A DNA stretch of 64,000 nt, taken from contig NZ_CP048114.1 of the NCBI RefSeq assembly GCF_010093025.1, positions 2,356,001 to 2,420,000 of the forward strand, in the 5' to 3' direction. Of the stretch, positions 42,447 to 51,711 are shown one piece after another. The position numbers and the translations under genes are program-made. The notes beneath the pieces are model-generated. The model was given only the letters and a program-made list of their open reading frames with translations. It made no database searches and was not told the DNA's origin. Origin of the DNA: Edaphobacter sp. 12200R-103 (GTDB taxonomy: Bacteria > Acidobacteriota > Terriglobia > Terriglobales > Acidobacteriaceae). Within the stretch, counting starts at the first letter, position 1, and each line of letters opens with the position of its first letter.

Positions 42447-43886
42447 ATGACCACTCCTGCCCCCGATCACAAGCGCTACTTCACTGATAAGCTGGGAATC
42501 TCCGAGCGGCTGATGGAACGCTGCCTCGCCGAGGCCCTTTCCGCCGGGGGCGAGTACGCCGACCTCTACTTCGAATCGGTCACCTCAACCTCGCTCGGTA
42601 TTGATGAGTCGCTCGTCAAGACGGCATCCCAGGGAGTCTCGCTCGGCTGCGGCGTGCGCGTTCTCTCCGGCGAACGCACCGGATATGCCTACACCGACGA
42701 TCTCTCCTCTGACGCTCTGCTGAAGGCAGCGCGCACCGCGGCCCTGATCGCCTCGGGTCCGGCCAAGGAGCTGATGCAGGGCTTCCGCCACGCCGAGGGC
42801 GAGTCGCTCTACCCCATCGCCGGAGCCACCGCCGACGCTGAGATCGTCGCCAAGCTTTCGCTCATCCAGCGCGCCGACGCTGCTGCACGTGCCTACGACT
42901 CGCGCATTACCCAGGTCCGCGCCAGCTTCTCCGACGAGCTGCGCCGCATCCTCGTCGCCGCATCCGACGGCACCTTCGCGTCGGACACCCAGCCGCTCTC
43001 GCGCCTCAACGTCTTCGTGATCGCGAAGGACGCCACCAACACTGCCCGCGGGTCCTCCGGCGGCGGCGGACGCATTACCATGGACTTCTTCACCAGCGAC
43101 AAATCCCCAGAGCACTTCGCCCGCGAGGCAGCACGCACCGCACTTCTCCAACTTGGCGCGGTCGATGCTCCCGCAGGCGAGATGGAAGTTGTCCTCGGTC
43201 CTGGCTGGCCCGGAGTCCTGCTCCATGAAGCCGTGGGCCATGGCCTTGAGGCTGACTTCAATCGCAAGAAGACCTCGGCCTTCGCCGGGCTTATTGGCCA
43301 GCAGGTCGCCTCGCCCAAGGTGACTGTCGTCGATAACGGCCGCCTGCCCAATCGCCGCGGCTCCATCAACGTCGATGACGAGGGCAACCCCACCCAGGAG
43401 AACGTCCTCATCGAGAACGGAATCCTGAAGGGCTATCTCTCCGACAAGCTCTCTTCGCGCCTGATGGGAACGCCAAACACTGGCTCGGGTCGCCGCGAGA
43501 GCTACCACCACATCCCCATGCCGCGCATGACCAACACCTACATGCTCAACGGCGACGACATGCCTGAGGACATCATCAAGTCCGTCAAGCGCGGGCTCTA
43601 CGCGGTCAACTTCGGCGGAGGTCAGGTCGACATCACCAATGGCAAGTTCGTCTTCTCGGCAAGCGAGGCCTACCTGATCGAAGACGGCAAGGTCACCCGC
43701 CCCGTCAAAGGCGCAACCCTGATCGGCAACGGCCCGGAAGCGCTCAAGTATGTCTCCATGGTGGGAAATGATCTTGCCCTGGACGAAGGCATCGGAACCT
43801 GCGGCAAGTCCGGCCAGTCCGTGCCGGTAGGGGTGGGTATGCCGACGGTCAAGCTGGATAAGATGACGGTGGGCGGCACGTCCTAA
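42447..43886 (+). CDS. tldD: Metalloprotease TldD
   Basis: A 479-residue TldD subunit: EYADLYFESVTSTSLGIDES, the zinc motif HEAVGHGLEADF, and the C-terminal FGGGQVDITNGKFVFSASEAYLIEDG and VGVGMPTVKLDKMTVGGTS (shown in parts). TldD and TldE (PmbA) form a heterodimer that degrades unfolded or modified peptides; here the partner is at 50054, on the other strand. Start is ATG 42447; the open frame from 42327 has no good start. Confidence 0.93.
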   Translation: MTTPAPDHKRYFTDKLGISERLMERCLAEALSAGGEYADLYFESVTSTSLGIDESLVKTASQGVSLGCGVRVLSGERTGYAYTDDLSSDALLKAARTAALIASGPAKELMQGFRHAEGESLYPIAGATADAEIVAKLSLIQRADAAARAYDSRITQVRASFSDELRRILVAASDGTFASDTQPLSRLNVFVIAKDATNTARGSSGGGGRITMDFFTSDKSPEHFAREAARTALLQLGAVDAPAGEMEVVLGPGWPGVLLHEAVGHGLEADFNRKKTSAFAGLIGQQVASPKVTVVDNGRLPNRRGSINVDDEGNPTQENVLIENGILKGYLSDKLSSRLMGTPNTGSGRRESYHHIPMPRMTNTYMLNGDDMPEDIIKSVKRGLYAVNFGGGQVDITNGKFVFSASEAYLIEDGKVTRPVKGATLIGNGPEALKYVSMVGNDLALDEGIGTCGKSGQSVPVGVGMPTVKLDKMTVGGTS

Positions 43887-43920
43887 GCGGACCCGCTTCC
43901 CACCATTCTGTCTACCCGGT

Positions 43921-43960
43921 GTCATTCTGAGCAAAGCGAAGAATCTCTGCCTTTTTCGAC
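43921..43960. repeat. Partial family-B REP-like element
   Basis: GTCATTCTGAGCAAAGCGAA then GAATCTCTGCCTTTTT matches the first half of the family-B repeats. It lies just after tldD. Confidence 0.7.
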
Positions 43961-44048
43961 AACGTCACAAATGTGACAGGTTGACCTCTTCGCACGTATT
44001 CCTCGATGAAACGTGGAACTTCGCCATCTTCGTGATAAAAGCGGATGC

Positions 44049-44600
44049 ATGCACATTCCAGGTTCATGGATTCTGCTCCTCTTCATCCTGCTGATGGCGG
44101 CAGTCGCGCTCGTCCTGCTTCATCTGACGGAAGCTGGCCGCATTGTTCACCAGCGAATCCCTGACCGGCCGCACCGCCGCCTTCTTCTCGCCTCTCTCTC
44201 GTTCTTCGTCACCTTCCTCGCGGCGCGCCTGCTCGTCTACTCCATCACGCATCACGTTGGACCTTTCGGATACGTCGTGGTGGGCGGCAGGCACATTCAT
44301 CACCTTGTCTGGGGAATCCTTCTGCTTCTGCTGAGTGGCTACGCCACGCTTGCCGAAGCCGGGACCGGCGATACTCCCGGCTCCCTCTTTCTCAGCCGGC
44401 TTCTCTCCATTGCCTATGGCGCAGGCGCCGCCCTCACACTTGACGAGTTCGCCATCTGGCTCAATCTCGATCCCAGCGCCTACTGGTCTTCTCAGGATCG
44501 CGAGAGCATCGACGCCATCATTCTCTTTGGTGCTCTTCTGGCAATCGGAACCTGGGGTGCTCCCCTGCTGCGCACTACGTCAAGACCAAAGACGAGATGA
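44049..44600 (+). CDS. Conserved integral membrane protein, unknown
   Basis: 183 residues with about five hydrophobic segments. Features seen: RHIHHLVWGILLLLLSGY and LTLDEFAIWLNLDPSAYW..ESIDAII, a pattern I associate with a widespread family of membrane proteins of unknown function. His-His and Asp-Glu in membrane loops might be functional. ATG 44049 is chosen over the upstream in-frame start at 44013. No linked genes. Confidence 0.7.
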   Translation: MHIPGSWILLLFILLMAAVALVLLHLTEAGRIVHQRIPDRPHRRLLLASLSFFVTFLAARLLVYSITHHVGPFGYVVVGGRHIHHLVWGILLLLLSGYATLAEAGTGDTPGSLFLSRLLSIAYGAGAALTLDEFAIWLNLDPSAYWSSQDRESIDAIILFGALLAIGTWGAPLLRTTSRPKTR

Positions 44601-44673
44601 TGCCCTGCTTGTTCGAGGCAGCAAAAAAGGCGGCGAATTAACGCCGCCTCTCGTCAAATGAACCCAACGTTCG

Positions 44674-45714
44674 CTACTTTACGCTGGGGCTGTCATTCGC
44701 AGGCAGATCTCCCAGAGCATATTGGATACCGGCCAGCAGATGCTCCATGATGGGCGTCATGGCGTAGATGTGCTCGCTATGTCCAAGCGCTTCGTAGAAG
44801 ACGCGCCCCTTGCCCTCGTGTCGAATCCAGCTGAGACCGTAGTCGCCGTCGGTGCGTTTGGTCGCCGCAGGCTCTTTTGCCTTATCGGCATCGCTCATCT
44901 TTGAGTAGTCCACACTGGTCAGCACATGAACCCGCTTGCGCGAGAAGGAGTCCTGCACGAAGGTGTAGATCTCATCATGGACTGTGAACTCCCCGTGGTA
45001 CATCTGGTTCAGAGGGCTCTTCGGGTCGTCGATCTTCACCGTAATCTCCTGCGGATAGACCCAGTGGAACTTGAAGTAGCCGCCGATCATGATATTGAAG
45101 TCCGACCATGTGCCCTTGGGAGGATGGTCTGCCGTGTGGTAGGTGTCACCCGCAGCATGAATGCCGGCCAGGCCTTTGCCGCTGCGCACAAAGTCGAGCA
45201 GCGCCTTCTTGCGTGCCTCGGTCGCAGCCGGATCCTTCGGATCGTCCAGGAACCCGAGCGTCGTGTTATCCAGAAAGATCGCGTCATATCCGGCAAGATT
45301 CTCAGCCGTAATCTGCGCGGGATCGTACGTAATGGTCGTCGACCAGGCGCCCGTCTTTTCGCCCATGGCCTTCACCGTCTCCGCCGCCAGCGGAATGGAG
45401 GAGTGGACAAAGCCCGATGCGTGCGCCAGCACCAGCACCCTACGCTGCTTCTTTGGCTTTACATAGGCCTTTGATGGCAGGTTGTCCAGCATCGCCACGT
45501 AGTCCTCAAGCTGCGGCTTCTGGATCTGTACCCCATTTTCGATGCTCTGTTTGCGCGGAGGGCTGGGAAGGGTGCGGTCCTTCAACTCTGCCGTCGTAAG
45601 GGTGGTCGCGCTCTGGGCCGACGCCCCCAGGCAGCACAATGCAAGTAACGTGACGGGGATCGATCGGACCAGTCCCTCCCTGCGGCAGAGACCGGATCGC
45701 AACAGCTGCTTCAT
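44674..45714 (-). CDS. Secreted ThuA-domain protein
   Basis: About 346 residues with a signal peptide (VRSIPVTLLALCCLGASAQS) and a ThuA fold: VLVLAHASGFVHSSIPLAAE, YDAIFLDNTT, GLAGIHAAGDTYHTADHP, and GRVFYEALGHSEHIY. ThuA-like proteins are linked to trehalose or other sugar use; function uncertain. ATG 45714 follows AAGGAGG very closely; a GTG at 45738 is also possible. A hairpin CCTTGTG/CACAAGG (45721-45742) covers part of the ribosome site. Confidence 0.85.
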   Translation of the reverse strand: MKQLLRSGLCRREGLVRSIPVTLLALCCLGASAQSATTLTTAELKDRTLPSPPRKQSIENGVQIQKPQLEDYVAMLDNLPSKAYVKPKKQRRVLVLAHASGFVHSSIPLAAETVKAMGEKTGAWSTTITYDPAQITAENLAGYDAIFLDNTTLGFLDDPKDPAATEARKKALLDFVRSGKGLAGIHAAGDTYHTADHPPKGTWSDFNIMIGGYFKFHWVYPQEITVKIDDPKSPLNQMYHGEFTVHDEIYTFVQDSFSRKRVHVLTSVDYSKMSDADKAKEPAATKRTDGDYGLSWIRHEGKGRVFYEALGHSEHIYAMTPIMEHLLAGIQYALGDLPANDSPSVK

Positions 45715-45915
45715 AATCCTCCTTGTGGAAACCGACACAAGGATATATCGATCCGGGATATTTCGGAATCAGAAGGCCTGCTGCCTGCCGGCAGTCACAA
45801 AATCCATGGCTGCTCCGCAAACAATTTGATGCCCGTCCACGTCCAACCGTCCGTCCCCTGTACCATGAATAGCTAGAACACTAACGGAAGATCGACGGAA
45901 GAGCCGTACGCCTGA

Positions 45916-47163
45916 ATGTCCAGTAGCCCCCAATTTGCCGCACGCATCTTCAGAGCCTTCCGCTATCGCGATTTCCGCCTCATGTGGACCGGGGCCTGCG
46001 TCTCCACCATCGGGACCTTCGTCCAGCAATTCGCCCAGAGCTGGCTGGTCTACGACCTTACCAAAGACGCCTTTTATCTCGGCCTCGACCTCTTCCTGGG
46101 TCAGCTCCCGATCATGATGTTCTCGCTCTTCGGAGGCGTCTTCGCCGATCGCATGGACCGGCGCAAGATGCTGCTCGTCTCGCAATACATCCAGATGATC
46201 TGCGCCTTCCTGCTGGCTACCCTCTTTGCCATGCATCTCGTCAAAGTGTGGCACATCCTTGCGCTTTCCTTTTTTGTTGGCGTAGGACAGTCCTTCGGGG
46301 GGCCGGCGTATTCCGCGCTGCTGCCCTCGCTGGTCGGCGCCGAGGACCTCTCAAACGCCATCGCGATGAACTCCATCCAGTTCAACCTCGCGCGCGTCGT
46401 CGGTCCTACGCTCGGTGGCCTGGCCTACACAGCCCTCGGTGCAACCTGGTGCTTCGCACTCAATGGAATCTCCTTCCTCGCCGTCATCGCTACGCTCTTC
46501 ATGATTCGTGTCACCTTCGTTCCCCCAAAAACGACGGAGTCTGTCCTGAAGAGCATGAAGGAGGGCATCCAGTTCATACGATGTCGAGACGGCATGACGG
46601 TTCTCGTCGTCCTCGCCTTCTGTACGACCCTCTTCGGCTTCTCCCTCACCAGCTTTCTTCCTGTCTTCGTCCGTACCATCTTTGATAAGGGGCCCGAAAC
46701 ATACACCCTTCTGCTCGTCTGTTCCGGTGCGGGCTCCATCGCAGGAGCTCTCTGGGCGGCCTCGGTCGAGAAGATGAAGGAAAAAGGCCGGCTCACACTG
46801 GTCATCCTCATCTCACTCGGCGTCATCATCACCGGGTTTGCTCTCTCCCGATCGCTGCCTTTCTCCTGTGTCCTCATGTTTCTTTCCGGCCTGGCCCTCA
46901 TGGCGTCGACGTCATTCATGCTTTCACTTGCCCAGCTCATCACGACCGATGCCATGCGGGGCCGCGTGATGAGCGTCTACAGCCTCGCCTTCCGGGCAGG
47001 CATTCCCCTGGGAGCGCTCGCCCTGGGCAAGCTGATTCCGCTCTACGGCGTCACAAGGACTCTCGGCAGTACAGGAGTGGCCTTGATGGTGATCTCGCTT
47101 TACTTTCTCGTGGCGAACCGCGAATCCACCTTTCGCCCCGTCTCCCGACAGCCTCAAAGCTAA
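45916..47163 (+). CDS. Major facilitator superfamily transporter (EntS-like)
   Basis: 415 residues with 12 predicted hydrophobic helices and the MFS loop motif GGVFADRMDRRKMLL between helices 2 and 3. FRYRDFRLMWTGACVSTIGTF at the start is typical of the MFS_3/EntS group that exports siderophores or drugs. The substrate is unknown. It converges with the SnoaL-like gene, whose stop is seven bases away. Confidence 0.88.
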   Translation: MSSSPQFAARIFRAFRYRDFRLMWTGACVSTIGTFVQQFAQSWLVYDLTKDAFYLGLDLFLGQLPIMMFSLFGGVFADRMDRRKMLLVSQYIQMICAFLLATLFAMHLVKVWHILALSFFVGVGQSFGGPAYSALLPSLVGAEDLSNAIAMNSIQFNLARVVGPTLGGLAYTALGATWCFALNGISFLAVIATLFMIRVTFVPPKTTESVLKSMKEGIQFIRCRDGMTVLVVLAFCTTLFGFSLTSFLPVFVRTIFDKGPETYTLLLVCSGAGSIAGALWAASVEKMKEKGRLTLVILISLGVIITGFALSRSLPFSCVLMFLSGLALMASTSFMLSLAQLITTDAMRGRVMSVYSLAFRAGIPLGALALGKLIPLYGVTRTLGSTGVALMVISLYFLVANRESTFRPVSRQPQS

Positions 47164-47169
47164 ATCACA

Positions 47170-47589
47170 CTACGCTGTCGGAATCACCCCAAGCTGCTGC
47201 ATCATTCCCAGTGTGTCCATCAGGATGCGGCTGTCCGTCATCCATCCATTGACCACGCGATCGATGACCACGCCCTTTACGCGAACAGCCCTGCCGGTAG
47301 CTGCAATCCCGAGAAACTCGCCCTGCTGGGTTCCTGTCCATGTGAAGCGCGAGACCACTTTTTCGCCTTCCACGATGGTCTCTTCGATCGTCCAGTGCAT
47401 ATCGGGAAACGCCGCGCGCATCGACTTCAAGACATTCACCAGTCCCTCGCGGCCCTGCTGCTGACCGGGCAGAGGGTCAAGCTCTACGAAATCTGCGGCG
47501 ACAATCTCGTCAGCAACCTCAAATCTTCCCTGGTTCAAGATCTCATCGGTGAACCTGTGGACCACGGCAGCACTTCCAGCTTCGGCCAT
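47170..47589 (-). CDS. SnoaL-like polyketide cyclase / ester cyclase family protein
   Basis: 139 residues with the NTF2-like fold: HRFTDEILNQGRFEVADEIV, ADFVELDPLPGQQQGREG, FPDMHWTIEETIVEGEKVVSRFTW and GIVID-type strands. SnoaL-like proteins vary from real cyclases to binding proteins, so no reaction is assigned. No biosynthetic cluster is nearby. Confidence 0.8.
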   Translation of the reverse strand: MAEAGSAAVVHRFTDEILNQGRFEVADEIVAADFVELDPLPGQQQGREGLVNVLKSMRAAFPDMHWTIEETIVEGEKVVSRFTWTGTQQGEFLGIAATGRAVRVKGVVIDRVVNGWMTDSRILMDTLGMMQQLGVIPTA

Positions 47590-47692
47590 AAAAGCGATTT
47601 CCCTTTCGAATCAGAGTGAGTCCGCTGGAATCATAAATCTGCAGTCCATCAAGTCGTCCAGGTAGATGCGGAGCGGCTATGCTTGCAGGAAT

Positions 47693-48631
47693 ATGCCTCA
47701 ACACCTTGCCATCTCCGGTCTGTGCCTGGGAGGGTTGCTCCTGCTTCATCCCTATCTTCAATCACAGAATTCGAGGACATACGACCTCAAGGTAGCGGTC
47801 GATGAAGTTGAGATCACCTTTCATGCCGGCGATATTCACGGTCTTCCCGTCAGCGATCTGCGCCAGGACGAGGTTCGCCTGCTCGATAACGAACGTCCAC
47901 CCAGGCGGATCGTGCTCTTCGAACTGCTTCGCGATCTGCCGATCCGCGCCGGGATCATGCTCGATACCAGCGCCTCAATGGACCAACACCATCAGGCGAA
48001 CCAGGCCATCGCAAGCGCATATATCCAACACTTCCTCAATCCGAGAACCGATTCGGCATTCGTGATGAGCTTCGGGCAGCGTTTTCAGGTTCGGGAACCG
48101 TGGTCGAATCATCAGGATGCGCTCACGGCGGCTATCCAGAAGTCAGGATTCCTTCCGTCTACAACTGCACTCTTTGATGCGATCTATGCAGCCTGCCGCT
48201 ACCAGTTTGGCAAGCTGGATCATGCCTCCAGCGGCAACTTCATCCTGCTCTTCACCGACGGAGAAGATGACGCCAGCTTTCTTAGCCTTGAGGATGCTGC
48301 CAACATGTGCCAGCACACCAATACCGCCATCTACACCTTCCGGCAGGACGACCAACACGGCGATCCGGAGGGATTGCGAACAATCGCCCGCCTCGCCTCT
48401 CTGACCGGAGGTCATGTCTTTCCGGCAGACGATTCTCCACAGGAGATGGAGGAAGATCTGAAGATCATTCAGGCGAATCTTAGGAACCAGTACCGCCTTG
48501 TCTACAATCCAGCCGATCTCAAACGAGACGGTGCGTTCCACCGCATCGTGTTGCTTCCACCCGATCGCGTCGCTACCGTCCAGACCCGCTCCGGCTATTA
48601 CGCTCCGAAGGACAAGCCCGTCACGCGATAA
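47693..48631 (+). CDS. VWA-domain protein of the acidobacterial TIGR03436 type
   Basis: 312 residues with a signal-like N-terminus (ISGLCLGGLLLLHPYLQSQ), a short beta domain (VDEVEITFHAGDIHGLPVSD, RLLDNERPPRRIVLFE), and a von Willebrand A domain with MIDAS DTSASM and FTDGEDD. This arrangement is the family repeated many times in Acidobacteria genomes. Probably periplasmic or surface binding; ligand unknown. I chose ATG 47693 over 47666. Confidence 0.88.
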   Translation: MPQHLAISGLCLGGLLLLHPYLQSQNSRTYDLKVAVDEVEITFHAGDIHGLPVSDLRQDEVRLLDNERPPRRIVLFELLRDLPIRAGIMLDTSASMDQHHQANQAIASAYIQHFLNPRTDSAFVMSFGQRFQVREPWSNHQDALTAAIQKSGFLPSTTALFDAIYAACRYQFGKLDHASSGNFILLFTDGEDDASFLSLEDAANMCQHTNTAIYTFRQDDQHGDPEGLRTIARLASLTGGHVFPADDSPQEMEEDLKIIQANLRNQYRLVYNPADLKRDGAFHRIVLLPPDRVATVQTRSGYYAPKDKPVTR

Positions 48632-48636
48632 GACGG

Positions 48637-49986
48637 CTATTCCTTATTCACGACCGGCACAACTCGCTCCACATCAGGACGGCCCTTGTGGAGCACGCGC
48701 GTCTTCTTCGCTGCCTCGCGCTGCACATCAGGCAGGGGCTTTGGCTCGCCCAGGACCTGCCTTGCGGCTCCACGGAGGATGCGACGCACGGGCCATCCAC
48801 CATCGGGATTCGGCAGGAAGACCTCGCCGACTCTCTGCTTCTCCGGCCGGTAATACCAACGGCGGAACAGCGACAGATGATCACTCAGAAGGGCAAGGTC
48901 ATTCACAGCACTCACCCTCTGCTCAAGCTGCCCGATCACTTTGCGAGCGCGGTCCTCAGGAGCGTCAGCGGCCTCTGCCGCCTCGCCTTCCAGAGGCACA
49001 GGGGCCAGCATCAGGGGCTGGGCAAACAGAGAGCTGCCCACGCTCGTCTGCTCCTTGACTGCTCGGACGCCAAGGGTTGAAAGCCGTTCAGGACCGACAA
49101 TGCAACCGGCCGCGAGCAGAAAGACTGCAGCCTCATCTTCCCGCTCCTCGATGGCAGCGGCCTTCTGGACCATGATGGCGCGCAGCTCCGGGACAGGCTG
49201 GACAAGTTCATCGGCGAGCGCTGCAGCCGCCTTCACCTTCTGGTGTTGTTCGTGGAGCTGCGCGGCCTTTTCAAACTCCATCTCTTCTGAAGCCTTCTCG
49301 CGCTCCCTGGAGATCCTCTCCAAAACGCTCTCGCCACGGCTGTCGAGAAACGCCTTCACGGCGGATGCCTCAGCCGCGTACTCCTCGGCCGTGCAGGCCT
49401 GCTTGCATGGCTCGATACACTTCTTCATCTCGCCATAGACGCAACCGGGATGCTCCGGATACGGCGCGAGATCTTCGTGGCAGCGTCGCAGCTTGAAAAG
49501 ATCGAGCACGGCGTCGCAGTAGCGCTCTGCGGCGGCACGCGATGGAAAAGGTCCGTACGTTTGTGCCAGGCCTCGCTTCGACAGCCGATTGGTCACGTAC
49601 AGACGGGGAAACTCGTTCTCTGTAGCGAGGCGCAGAAACGCCGGCGTGTGCAGACGGAGACGACGACGGGCTTCAGCGTACCCAAAGATCGCAGCGGTCG
49701 CGTGATAGAGCGTCAGGGTCGACTCGAACTCCGAGCCGGTGACGGTGTACTCGATACGAGCGACGCGGTCGCGCAGGTTCAGGCGCTTGGACTGCGACTC
49801 CGGCGGAGCCAGCAGACGTTTCATGCGACGGCGCAGGTCAGCCGCTCGCGTCAGGTAAGGCTCAGAGTTTTCCTGCTTACCATAGAGCGCGAATACACCG
49901 GGCTGTGCGGGGATAGAGCGCAGAATCTCGTCGGCGTTTCCCGGCGAGAATTCTGCTGTCTTATCGAACTGGAAGCTGGCCGCCAC
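48637..49986 (-). CDS. UvrC-like protein: degenerate GIY-YIG, UVR motif, no RNase H nuclease domain
   Basis: 449 residues. The N-terminus is GIY-YIG-like but altered (PGVFALYG ... PYLTRAADLRRRM). The middle carries the UvrC cysteine region (RRCHEDLAP, CVYGEMKKCIEPC) and a UvrB-binding helix pair (REREKASEEMEFEKAAQLHE). UvrC's C-terminal RNase-H-like nuclease and HhH domains are absent, and ~110 residues of other sequence end the protein. A regular uvrC is probably elsewhere. GTG start at 49986; ribosome site weak. Convergent with the VWA gene. Confidence 0.8.
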   Translation of the reverse strand: MAASFQFDKTAEFSPGNADEILRSIPAQPGVFALYGKQENSEPYLTRAADLRRRMKRLLAPPESQSKRLNLRDRVARIEYTVTGSEFESTLTLYHATAAIFGYAEARRRLRLHTPAFLRLATENEFPRLYVTNRLSKRGLAQTYGPFPSRAAAERYCDAVLDLFKLRRCHEDLAPYPEHPGCVYGEMKKCIEPCKQACTAEEYAAEASAVKAFLDSRGESVLERISREREKASEEMEFEKAAQLHEQHQKVKAAAALADELVQPVPELRAIMVQKAAAIEEREDEAAVFLLAAGCIVGPERLSTLGVRAVKEQTSVGSSLFAQPLMLAPVPLEGEAAEAADAPEDRARKVIGQLEQRVSAVNDLALLSDHLSLFRRWYYRPEKQRVGEVFLPNPDGGWPVRRILRGAARQVLGEPKPLPDVQREAAKKTRVLHKGRPDVERVVPVVNKE

Positions 49987-50053
49987 GTCTCACGATTTTA
50001 GTTCTTTCAACGTGAGCAGACGGGCGCCAATCGTTTACATCCTGATACTGCTA

Positions 50054-51442
50054 TCAGGATCCAGCAATCGTCATGCCTTCCACCTGGATCGTGGGCGCGG
50101 CGGCGGAGCTGCGGAAGACGAGATCGTTGCCGATCGCCACGATGTTGCGGTACATGTCCTTCAGGTTCCCGGCAATCGTGATCTCCTCGACCGGATAGGC
50201 AAGTTCGCCGTTTTCAATCCAGAGTCCGGACGCACCCTGCGAGTAGTCTCCGGTGACAAGGTTGACCCCGAAGCCCATCGTCTCGGTGACGTAGAGGCCG
50301 TTCGGAATCGCTGCGATGATCTCCTCAGGCGTCTGCGTGCCGGGCTCGAGGTAAAAGTTGCCGGAGCCGATTCCTGGGTTTCCGGCCAGTCCGCGGGAGG
50401 CGTTTCCGGTCGACTTCATGTTGAGCTTGCGGGCGGTGTAGGTGTTGTTCACGTAGTTCTCGAGAATGCCGTTCTGGACCAGGACCGTGCGGCGTGTCGG
50501 CAGACCCTCGCCGTCGAAGGGCGAGGTTCCGAAGCCGGCGATGCCATCGAGCATCATGGTCCCGTCGTCGACGACGGTGATGTTCTCGCCGGCGACCTGC
50601 TTGCCGAGCATGTCGGCGAAGAAGGTTGCGTGGCGGTAGATCGCGTCACCGTTCGCGGCGTCGAAGATGTTGCCGATGATGGAGCGGGCGATCTCGGGCG
50701 AGAAGACGACGGGCGCCTTCTGGGTGGGGACGCGCCGGGCGCCGAGGCGGCGCAGGGTGCGCTCGGCGGCGATACGGCCGATCTCTTCGGGCGACTCGAG
50801 CCGGGACGCGGTGCGCGAGCTGGAGTACCAGTAGTTGCGCTGCATTCCGCCCTTTTCGTCGACCGCGATGGGAGAGACGGAGAAGCCGCAGTAGCTGCGG
50901 CGGTACTCGCCGGTGAAGCCGCGTGAGTTGGTGAGGATCTTGTGCGAGGTTCCGGTGTCGAAGTCGGCACCGCCGGAGTTCTGGATGCGGGTGTCGAAGG
51001 CCATCGCGGCGGACTCGGCGCGGCGGGCGATCTCGATGCGCTCGGCGGGAGGAAGCTGGTTGACGTCATCAAAGTACATCTTGAGATCGCCTTCGAGCTG
51101 GCCGAACTCGTCGGGTTCCGGCAAACCGGTAAACGGGTCTACGCTGGTTACGCTGGCCAGCGCGATGGCGCCTTCGACCAGCCGCTCGATGGCATCGCCG
51201 GAGAAGTCCGACGATGACGTACTGGCAACCTTCTGCCCCAGGAAGACGCGGAGGCCAACGGCGCGGGAGCCGGATTCCTTGAGGGTCTCGACCTGACCGA
51301 GGCGGACACGGGCGGAGAATTCATCTCCTTCATAAACAACGGCTTCGGCGTCGGTTGCTCCGGCCTTGAGGGCGCGGGTGAGTATGTCGTTCGCAAGCTG
51401 GCGGAGGTCGGTTTTCGGGGCTTTCTGGGTTTCAGCAGGCAT
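50054..51442 (-). CDS. pmbA: TldE/PmbA, partner of TldD
   Basis: 462 residues: TDAEAVVYEGDEFSARVRLGQ, TLKESGSRAVGLRVFLGQK, then FSPEIARSIIGNIFDAANGDAIY, and the C-terminal GASGLWIENGELAYPVEEITIAGNL. PmbA lacks the HExxxH of TldD, as seen here. It is the second subunit of the TldD/E protease involved in maturation of some peptides and toxin-antitoxin turnover. It is on the opposite strand and ~7 kb from tldD. Confidence 0.93.
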   Translation of the reverse strand: MPAETQKAPKTDLRQLANDILTRALKAGATDAEAVVYEGDEFSARVRLGQVETLKESGSRAVGLRVFLGQKVASTSSSDFSGDAIERLVEGAIALASVTSVDPFTGLPEPDEFGQLEGDLKMYFDDVNQLPPAERIEIARRAESAAMAFDTRIQNSGGADFDTGTSHKILTNSRGFTGEYRRSYCGFSVSPIAVDEKGGMQRNYWYSSSRTASRLESPEEIGRIAAERTLRRLGARRVPTQKAPVVFSPEIARSIIGNIFDAANGDAIYRHATFFADMLGKQVAGENITVVDDGTMMLDGIAGFGTSPFDGEGLPTRRTVLVQNGILENYVNNTYTARKLNMKSTGNASRGLAGNPGIGSGNFYLEPGTQTPEEIIAAIPNGLYVTETMGFGVNLVTGDYSQGASGLWIENGELAYPVEEITIAGNLKDMYRNIVAIGNDLVFRSSAAAPTIQVEGMTIAGS

Positions 51443-51570
51443 CTTGCTTCTAAGGATAATCCCTGAGCAGTCATCGAAAGGACCTGGTTTGGGACCTTCA
51501 ACGTAAGGTCTTCTAGAGTCAAGCCATTGAAAGAAAGCTACTTGTAGCCCAATCTCACGGTGGCTTAACG

Positions 51571-51611
51571 GGCGAAATACAGGGATTCTTCGCCTGCGGC
51601 TCAGAATGACG
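51571..51611. repeat. Half family-B REP-like element
   Basis: GGCGAAATACAGGGATTCTT then CGCCTGCGGCTCAGAATGACG. The same half-unit recurs at 55219 and 59015. It lies in the 269-base divergent gap between pmbA and rpe, which otherwise shows only promoter-like sequence. Confidence 0.8.
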
Positions 51612-51711
51612 AGTCCTCGGACAGTCTGGGATAGGGCATCCTTCTCCTTCGAAGCCGTCGGCGGTCAGGATGACGGCTTTTCATTGGTAGACTCACAGAA
51701 GGAGCGCACCT

